Of a DNA stretch of 64,000 bases, positions 58,640-64,000 are shown piece after piece. Position 1 is the first letter of the stretch; each line of letters opens with the position of its first letter. This stretch comes from Streptomyces sp. LHD-70 (GTDB lineage: Bacteria; Actinomycetota; Actinomycetes; Streptomycetales; Streptomycetaceae): contig NZ_JAVIFW010000012.1 of the NCBI RefSeq assembly GCF_031157275.1, forward strand, positions 186,001-250,000, given 5' to 3'. Position numbers and translations under genes: made by a program. The notes below the pieces were generated by a model. It had not been told where the DNA came from. It searched no databases and worked only from the letters and a program-made list of their open reading frames with translations.

Positions 58640-60643
58640 ATGACCGACACCGCACCCCACGGCGCATGGGATTCACCCATCGACGCCACCCTCGCCGCCT
58701 CACACGACGGCGCCCCGGAACACCTCGCGTTCGTCGGCGACGAGGTCTGGTGGACCGCACCGCGCCCCACCGAGGGCGGCCGCCGCGCCCTGATGCGCAG
58801 GCGCCCCGACGGCACCGAGGAGTCGCTGCTGCCCGAGCCGTGGAACGTCCGCAGCCGCGTCATCGAGTACGGCGGAGTGCCCTGGACCGCCACCACCGGC
58901 CCGCACGGCGGCCCCCTCGCCGTGTTCGTGGACTTCACCGACCAGCGGCTCTACGCCTACGAGCCCGACCGCCCCGGCGCCACCCCCCGCCCCCTCACCC
59001 CCACCTCCCCGGTGGGCGGCGGCCTGCGCTGGGCCGACCCGCGGCTGCTCCTCGACCGGGGCGAAGTCTGGTGCGTACTGGAGGAGTTCACCGGCGAGGG
59101 ACCGGGCGACGTGCGCCGCCTCATCGCCGCCGTACCCCTCGACGGCTCGGCGGCAGAGGACCGCGCGCGGGTGCGCGAACTCACCGACGGCACGCACCGG
59201 TTCGGCACCGGACCGCGTCTGACCGCCGACGGCCGGCGCATGGCCTGGCTCGCCTGGGACCACCCGCGGATGCCGTGGGACGGCACGGAACTCCGCGTCG
59301 CCGAACTCGCCGCGGACGGCACCCCGCAGGACGTACGGACGGTCGCGGGCGGCACCGACGAGGCGATCGCTCAGGCCGAGTGGGCCGAGGACGGCACGCT
59401 GCTGTTCGCCTCGGACCGCAGCGGCTGGTGGAACCTGTACCGGACCGCCGTACCGGAACCCGGCGCCGCACCCGCCGGCCCGCCCCTCGAACTCTGTCCC
59501 CGCGACGAGGAGTTCGCCGGGCCGCTGTGGAGGGTGGGCCTGCGCTGGTTCGCGCCGCTCGCGGGCGGGCTGATCGCCGTCGTCCACGGCAAGGGCGCCA
59601 CCGCCCTCGGCATCCTCGACCCCGCGACCGGCGAGGTCGTCGACGCCGCCGGACCCTGGACCGCGTGGTCGCCCACCCTGGACGCGAGCGGCACCCGCGT
59701 CGTCGGCGTCGGCGCCGGGCCGCACACCGGCCACGAGGTCGTCGAGCTGTGCACCGCCATCGGCCGCGCCCGCGTCATCGGCAACCGGCACACCGACCCG
59801 GTGGACCCCGCGTACTACCCGGAACCCCGGATCCGCACCTTCGACGGCCCGGACGGCCGCGACGTGCACGCCCACATCTACCCGCCGCGCCACCCCACCC
59901 ACCGCGCACCCGACGGCGAACTCCCGCCCTACGTGGTGTGGGTGCACGGCGGCCCCACCTCCCACGCGCCGCTCGTCCTCGACCTGGAGATCGCCTACTT
60001 CACCTCGCGCGGCATCGGCGTCGCCGAGGTCAACTACGGCGGGTCCAGCGGGTACGGCAGGGAGTACCGCGACCGGCTGCGCGAGCAGTGGGGCGTGGTG
60101 GACGTCGAGGACTGCGCCGCCGTCGCCCGCGCGCTCGCCGACGAGGGCACCGCCGACGCCGCCCGGCTCGCCGTCCGCGGCGGCAGCGCGGGCGGCTGGA
60201 CGGCGGCGGTCTCGCTCGCCACGACCGACGTCTACGCCTGCGGCACCGTCAAGTACCCGGTCCTCGACCTCACCGCGTTCGCCTCCGGCGAGACCCACGA
60301 CTTTGAATCGCGCTACCTGGAGTCCCTTGTCGGCCCCCTCGCCGAGGTCCCCGCCCGCTACCGCGACCGCTCCCCGGTCCGCCACGCCGACCGTGTCACC
60401 GCCCCGTTCCTGCTGCTCCAGGGCCTGGACGACCTGGTCTGTCCGCCCGCGCAGTGCGAGCGGTTCCTGGAGCTGATGAAGGGCCGGGGCGTGCCGCACG
60501 CCTACCTCGCCTTCGCGGGCGAGGGCCACGGCTTCCGGCGCGCGGACACCATGATCCGCGCCGTCGAGGCCGAACTCTCCCTGTACGCCCAGGTGTTCGA
60601 CTTCGAGCCCGCCGGTGTGCCGCGACTGGAGCTGGAGCGATGA
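58640..60643 (+). CDS. S9-family prolyl oligopeptidase-like peptidase
   Basis: A 667-residue serine peptidase. An N-terminal beta-propeller (about 1-390) is followed by the alpha/beta-hydrolase domain, with nucleophile S516 in RGGSAGGW, the acid in QGLDDLVCP and the histidine in GEGHGF. The layout is of the acylaminoacyl-peptidase/dipeptidyl-peptidase group. There is no signal peptide, so it works on peptides in the cytoplasm. The ATG at 58640 follows AGGGGGAAG. It overlaps the LD-carboxypeptidase gene by four bases and follows the M20 gene after a 239-base gap with a strong hairpin. Confidence 0.94.
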   Translation: MTDTAPHGAWDSPIDATLAASHDGAPEHLAFVGDEVWWTAPRPTEGGRRALMRRRPDGTEESLLPEPWNVRSRVIEYGGVPWTATTGPHGGPLAVFVDFTDQRLYAYEPDRPGATPRPLTPTSPVGGGLRWADPRLLLDRGEVWCVLEEFTGEGPGDVRRLIAAVPLDGSAAEDRARVRELTDGTHRFGTGPRLTADGRRMAWLAWDHPRMPWDGTELRVAELAADGTPQDVRTVAGGTDEAIAQAEWAEDGTLLFASDRSGWWNLYRTAVPEPGAAPAGPPLELCPRDEEFAGPLWRVGLRWFAPLAGGLIAVVHGKGATALGILDPATGEVVDAAGPWTAWSPTLDASGTRVVGVGAGPHTGHEVVELCTAIGRARVIGNRHTDPVDPAYYPEPRIRTFDGPDGRDVHAHIYPPRHPTHRAPDGELPPYVVWVHGGPTSHAPLVLDLEIAYFTSRGIGVAEVNYGGSSGYGREYRDRLREQWGVVDVEDCAAVARALADEGTADAARLAVRGGSAGGWTAAVSLATTDVYACGTVKYPVLDLTAFASGETHDFESRYLESLVGPLAEVPARYRDRSPVRHADRVTAPFLLLQGLDDLVCPPAQCERFLELMKGRGVPHAYLAFAGEGHGFRRADTMIRAVEAELSLYAQVFDFEPAGVPRLELER

Positions 60644-61596
60644 GGACGGGGAGCCCCGCTGCTCCGATCCCCGAACCGACCCGGCCCCGCCGCCTCGTCC
60701 CCGGCGACCGGGTGGCCGTCGTCGCGCCCAGCGGCCCTGTCCCGGAGGACCGCCTCAAGGCCGGCCTCGACGTGCTGCGCGGCTGGAACTTGGACCCGAT
60801 CGTGGCACCCCATGTCCTCACCGGACACGGCCGGTTGACGTACCTCGCCGCCTCCGACCGGCAGCGCGCCGACGACCTGGAGCGGGCCTGGTGCGACCCC
60901 TCCGTGGCCGCCGTGTTCTGCGCCCGCGGCGGCTTCGGCGCCCATCGCATGGTGGACCTGCTCGACTGGGGCGCGCTGCGCGCCGCGGGGCCCAAGGTGT
61001 TCGTCGGCTACAGCGACATCACGGCCCTGCACGAGGCGTTCGCCGTACGCCTGGGCCTCGCCACGCTGCACGGCCCGATGCCGGCCACCGCCGACTTCCT
61101 CGACACCGCGCGGGCCCGCGACCACCTCAGGGCCACGCTCTTCGCACCCGAGTCGACCCGGACGATCACGGGGCTGCCCGGCGTCGCCCCGCTCGTCCCC
61201 GGACGCGCGCGCGGCGTCACCCTCGGCGGCTGCCTCGCCCTCCTCGCCGCCGACCTGGCCACCCCGACCGGCCGCCCCTCGGCCCACGGCGGCCTGCTGT
61301 GCATCGAGGACACCGGCGAGGAGCCGTACCGCCTGGACCGCATCCTCACCCAACTCCTGCGCTCCGGCTGGCTCGACGGCGTCGCGGGCGTCCTCCTCGG
61401 CTCCTGGGCGGAGTGCGGCCCGTACGAGGAGGTCCGCGCCGTGCTCGCCGACCGCCTCGGACCGCTGGGCGTGCCGGTGGTGGAACAGTTCGGCTTCGGA
61501 CACTGCACGGGCGCGCTGACGGTGCCGCTCGGGGTACGCGCGGAGCTGGACGCGGACGCGGGTGAACTACGGCTCCTCGAACCGGCGTTGACCTGA
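60640..61596 (+). CDS. LD-carboxypeptidase (S66 family)
   Basis: A 318-residue serine peptidase of the LdcA/MccF family, which removes D-Ala from murein tetrapeptides or acts on related peptide-linked substrates. The catalytic serine is in VFVGYSDITALH, the Glu in LCIEDTGEEPYR, and the His in FGFGHCTGALTVPLG. MccF-type members instead inactivate peptide-nucleotide antibiotics, so the exact role is open. Coupled to the S9 peptidase by an ATGA overlap, and grouped with DppA and M20 genes, it fits recycling of cell-wall peptides. Confidence 0.93.
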   Translation: MRTGSPAAPIPEPTRPRRLVPGDRVAVVAPSGPVPEDRLKAGLDVLRGWNLDPIVAPHVLTGHGRLTYLAASDRQRADDLERAWCDPSVAAVFCARGGFGAHRMVDLLDWGALRAAGPKVFVGYSDITALHEAFAVRLGLATLHGPMPATADFLDTARARDHLRATLFAPESTRTITGLPGVAPLVPGRARGVTLGGCLALLAADLATPTGRPSAHGGLLCIEDTGEEPYRLDRILTQLLRSGWLDGVAGVLLGSWAECGPYEEVRAVLADRLGPLGVPVVEQFGFGHCTGALTVPLGVRAELDADAGELRLLEPALT

Positions 61597-61729
61597 GGAG
61601 ACCTCGTCGCACGGCTTACCCGGTGGCACCCGGTGCGTGGTGCGGACGGCTCTCCGGCCCGGCAATTCGATCGTGACCGCCGACCGGACAAGTGTCACCG
61701 CCGGCCCCCGTACCGTGACGCCCGCAACC

Positions 61730-62386
61730 TCACTTGACCTTGGCGTTCTCCACGTCCGTATGCCTCACGACGGAGGCCAGCAGCAGCTCGAATTCGCGCT
61801 CGACGTACTCGTCCACGGTGAACCGGTCCGCGAGGTTCCAGTGCTTGAGCGCCCAGCCGTGCGCGACGAGCGCGAGGTTGTGGGTGACGAGGTCGGGGTC
61901 GACGTCGCGGAAGACGCCCTGGCTGATCCCGTCGGCTACGGCCTGCTTGATCGGCGCTGCCGTTCGGATCTCGAGCTCCATGAGCTGCCTGCGCCCCTCG
62001 ACGTCGAGGGTCTGGCTCTCCCGGTATGCGAGCACGGTGGCGTCGAGCTTGGCGTCGATGACGCGGCAGAACTCCTGGAACCCGCGGAAGAGCCGGTCCA
62101 CCGGGTCGTCGCCGGCCTCCTCTATCGCGGCGGGCACCCGCTCCTGGAAGTCCTCGAGGATGTCCACGATCACGGCGCGGAGCAGGTCTTCCTTGTTGCC
62201 GAAGTACTTGTAGATGAGGCCGACGCTGATCTCGGCCTGCTCGGCCACGGCCTGCATCGACACCGCGTGGTAGCCCGACTCCTCCATGAGCTGGGCCGCG
62301 GCTTGAAGGATCTCCCGGCGCCGTCGGCGCACCCGCTCCTCACGTGCGCGCTCTCCGCGCGCTCGGGGGCTTGTCTCAGTGGTCAA
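61730..62386 (-). CDS. TetR-family regulator of the divergent acyl-CoA genes
   Basis: A 218-residue regulator. The helix-turn-helix is at about residues 20-65 (ESGYHAVSMQAVAEQAEISV, LIYKYFGNKEDL), and the C-terminal domain is of the fatty-acid/acyl-CoA-related TetR type. The TTG at 62386 was chosen because GGAGGGA lies 9 bases upstream. An ATG at 62425 is in frame but without a ribosome-binding site, and the candidate −10 box lies downstream of it, so it would fall outside the transcript. It faces a BadI/MenB-like gene, and both genes have TGAAxxxxxxTTCA-like operator sites. Confidence 0.88.
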   Translation of the reverse strand: MTTETSPRARGERAREERVRRRRREILQAAAQLMEESGYHAVSMQAVAEQAEISVGLIYKYFGNKEDLLRAVIVDILEDFQERVPAAIEEAGDDPVDRLFRGFQEFCRVIDAKLDATVLAYRESQTLDVEGRRQLMELEIRTAAPIKQAVADGISQGVFRDVDPDLVTHNLALVAHGWALKHWNLADRFTVDEYVEREFELLLASVVRHTDVENAKVK

Positions 62387-62410
62387 CGGCGCTCGTCCCT
62401 CCAGGCTCAG

Positions 62411-62424
62411 TGAATACTCGTTCA
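62411..62424. promoter_or_regulatory. Operator-like palindrome at the TetR promoter
   Basis: TGAATACTCGTTCA has TGAA/TTCA arms around a 6-base centre and overlaps the proposed −10 (GAGTAT) of the TetR gene, whose −35 (TTGACA) lies at 62443-62438 on the minus strand. It resembles the site at 62483-62496 and suggests autoregulation. Confidence 0.55.
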
Positions 62425-62453
62425 TTTTGCCTGAGGCTGTCAAAGGGACCCCC

Positions 62454-62512
62454 TTGACACTCGTCGGTGAACCGTCGTTCAATGAATGTGCATTCAATGA
62501 ATGGTGGTTCAC
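62454..62512 (+). promoter_or_regulatory. Promoter and operator of the BadI/MenB-like gene
   Basis: A consensus −35 TTGACA (62454-62459) is followed after 18 bases by TTCAAT (62478-62483). The palindrome TGAATG-TG-CATTCA (62483-62496) overlaps the −10 and start region, and outer arms GTGAACC (62467) and GGTTCAC (62512) extend the dyad to 46 bases. This arrangement fits repression by the divergent TetR protein. Confidence 0.65.
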
Positions 62513-62533
62513 TACACCTTCGAGGGGACTGGG

Positions 62534-63331
62534 ATGACAGATTTCGAGGACATCAGCTACGTGGTGGACGGCCCCGCCGGGATCATCACGATCGAGCGCC
62601 CCGAGCGCTACAACGCCTTCCGGGCCAGGACTGTCGAGGAGATGATCAGGGCCTTCCGCCTCGCCTGGGCCGACAAGGACGTCAGGTGCGTGATCCTGAC
62701 CGGCGCCGGCGAAAAGGCCTTCTGCACGGGCGGAGATGTCAAGCAGCGCGCGGAGACCGGAGACTACGGCCCCAGCGAGAGCGGCATGTTCGAGATCGGG
62801 AACCTCCACAAGCTGATCCGTGACATTCCCAAGCCGGTCATCGCTGCGGTGAATGGAGTCGCCGTCGGCGGCGGCCACGTCCTGCAGGTGCTCTGCGACG
62901 TCTCCATCGCCAGCGAGACGGCCCGGTTCGGACAGGCAGGCCCCAAGGTCGGCTCCTTCGACGCGGGCTTCGGCTCCGCCTACCTCTCTCGCATCGTGGG
63001 GGAGAAGAAGGCGCGGGAGATCTGGTTCTGGTGCCGCATGTACGACGCGAACGCCGCCTTGGACATGGGGCTGGTGAACGCGGTCGTACCGGCCGACCGG
63101 CTTATGGACGAGGCCCGGGCCTGGGCGGCGGAGCTCACCCCGAAGAGCCCCACCGCGATCCGCTTCCTCAAGCAGTCGTTCAACGCCGACACCGACCACC
63201 AGGCCGGTCTCAGCAACCTCGCGATGTCGGCACTCGACCTGTTCACTGCCTCGCCCGAGGGGCTCGAGGGCGCTGCGGCCTTCGCCGAGAAGAGGACCCC
63301 CGACTTCAACCGCCACGTCGACTGGCACTGA
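62534..63331 (+). CDS. Crotonase-superfamily protein, BadI/MenB-like
   Basis: A 265-residue enoyl-CoA hydratase/isomerase-fold protein. The oxyanion-hole regions are GEKAFCTGGDVKQRA and GVAVGGGHVLQ. The stretch GPKVGSFDAGFGSAYLSRIV followed by EKKAREIWFWCRMY and ALDMGLVN is characteristic of 1,4-dihydroxynaphthoyl-CoA synthase (MenB) and of BadI, 2-ketocyclohexanecarboxyl-CoA hydrolase. Streptomycetes make menaquinone by the futalosine route, so MenB is not expected. With an acyl-CoA dehydrogenase next to it, a BadI-type ring cleavage role in alicyclic acid breakdown is more likely. The ATG at 62534 follows GAGGGGAC. Confidence 0.85.
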   Translation: MTDFEDISYVVDGPAGIITIERPERYNAFRARTVEEMIRAFRLAWADKDVRCVILTGAGEKAFCTGGDVKQRAETGDYGPSESGMFEIGNLHKLIRDIPKPVIAAVNGVAVGGGHVLQVLCDVSIASETARFGQAGPKVGSFDAGFGSAYLSRIVGEKKAREIWFWCRMYDANAALDMGLVNAVVPADRLMDEARAWAAELTPKSPTAIRFLKQSFNADTDHQAGLSNLAMSALDLFTASPEGLEGAAAFAEKRTPDFNRHVDWH

Positions 63332-63360
63332 GCGGCCACCGCTCGGAAGGGAACAGACAG

Positions 63361-64000
63361 TGGACTTCCGTTTCGACGAGTACGAGGAGTCGTACCGCCA
63401 GGAGCTGCGCCGCTTCGCCACCAAGGTGCTGGCTCCGCACTACCAGGCGGACGACAAGGCCGCGAGGCTGCGTCCGACTCTGGCCAAGGAGATGGCCGGC
63501 ATGGGCCTCACCGGGCTGCGGATCCCGGAGCGCCATGGCGGCGAGGACGCGACCGCGGTGGTCGCCGGGCTGGCCGCTGAGGAAGTGGGCCGCGCCGACT
63601 TCAACGCCACCTACCTGATCATCAACACCGCCCTCATCAGTGATGTCCTCGTGCGCAACGCCGGCGAGGAGCAGCATGCGCAGTGGCTGCCTCCGATCGC
63701 CTCGGGCGACGTCGTCCCGGCGCTGTGCGTCACCGAGCCGGAACACGGCACCGACGCCGCGAAGCTGGAGCTGCGTGCCGAGCCGGACGGGGACGGATGG
63801 CGCCTGACAGGCGAGAAGACCTCGATCACGCTGGGCATGAACGCCCACACCGGTCTCGTGCTCGCTCGCACCGGCGGCAGCGGGGCACGCGGGGTCAGCG
63901 CGTTCTATGTCGACCTCGACGACCAGTACGTCACCCGCTCCGCGTTCGACGACCTCGGCAGCCGCGCCATCGGCCGTGCCTCGCTGCACTTCGATGGCCT
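63361..64000 (+). CDS. Acyl-CoA dehydrogenase (3' truncated by window)
   Basis: From a GTG at 63361, preceded by GAAGGGAA, 213 residues are visible before the window ends. The N-terminal helical domain includes MAGMGLTGLRIPERHGGEDA, and the middle beta domain has CVTEPEHGTDAAKLELRA, which matches the FAD/substrate region (TEPxxGSD). The catalytic glutamate lies beyond the window. It follows the BadI/MenB-like gene by 29 bases and shares its promoter. A cyclohexanecarboxyl-CoA-type or other acyl-CoA substrate is possible. Confidence 0.9.

Noticed and set aside
62534..63331. Menaquinone biosynthesis enzyme MenB
   Set aside because: No other men genes are present, and streptomycetes normally use the futalosine pathway; the regulator and acyl-CoA dehydrogenase next to it suit catabolism.
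1..64000. tRNA or rRNA genes
   Set aside because: No conserved rRNA blocks or tRNA T-loop motifs with matching acceptor stems were noticed, but a covariance-model search was not possible.

Overview
The window is about 72 percent G+C, codes densely on both strands with strong third-position G/C bias, uses many GTG/TTG starts and ATGA-type overlaps, and carries actinobacterial families (Rv1733c, HisKA_3/NarL regulators, SpoIIE-type phosphatases, ethylmalonyl-CoA pathway genes). It fits a Streptomyces chromosome. No rRNA, tRNA, CRISPR array or complete insertion sequence was seen. The first and last genes are cut by the window edges.

Layout. 0-10 kb: a truncated FAD oxidoreductase, a macrodomain protein, an XRE regulator divergent from a purine permease, two DNA-alkylation repair genes (Ada-AlkA fusion and Ogt), then a sirtuin, a NUDIX hydrolase and an ADP-ribosylglycohydrolase, so NAD/ADP-ribose chemistry recurs here. 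9.8-15 kb: a stress-type group of an Rv1733c-like membrane protein, a short MreB-like ATPase and two DksA/TraR zinc-finger proteins, divergent from a two-component system, followed by two decayed genes. 15-28 kb: glycerate kinase, phospholipid genes pssA and psd, and the ethylmalonyl-CoA pathway in order ccr, ecm (meaA), malyl-CoA lyase, mesaconyl-CoA hydratase and methylsuccinyl-CoA dehydrogenase, all on the minus strand, with a TetR regulator and a duplicated 3-hydroxyacyl-CoA dehydrogenase upstream. 28-37 kb: HEAT protein, GNAT, secreted peptidase, radical SAM protein, a TetR-SGNH hydrolase pair, an SRPBCC protein and a DHA2 transporter fused to carboxypeptidase-regulatory-like repeats.

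37-48 kb: a PAS-GAF-SpoIIE-ATPase phosphatase and then a compact same-strand locus: SWIM zinc-finger protein, unknown 465-residue protein, VWA protein, MoxR AAA+ ATPase and a 965-residue DUF5682-type protein. The last has a TraB/EreA/ChaN/TIKI-like motif pattern. This is the best candidate in the window for a poorly described multi-protein system.

48-56 kb: a cation efflux transporter, a LysR regulator, a second LysR gene destroyed around a 120-bp CTAG-flanked MITE-like element, fdhD with an in-frame insertion that looks like an intergenic palindrome, an FdhF/YdeP molybdopterin oxidoreductase, and a type II NADH dehydrogenase. 56-61.6 kb: a peptidase cluster (DppA-like M55, M20, S9, LD-carboxypeptidase) suited to peptide and cell-wall peptide turnover. 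61.7-64 kb: a TetR regulator divergent from a BadI/MenB-like crotonase and an acyl-CoA dehydrogenase, with matching operator-like palindromes at both promoters.

Several short tandem repeats (14 to 24 bp units), some coding and some intergenic, and a dispersed intergenic hairpin family are scattered through the window.
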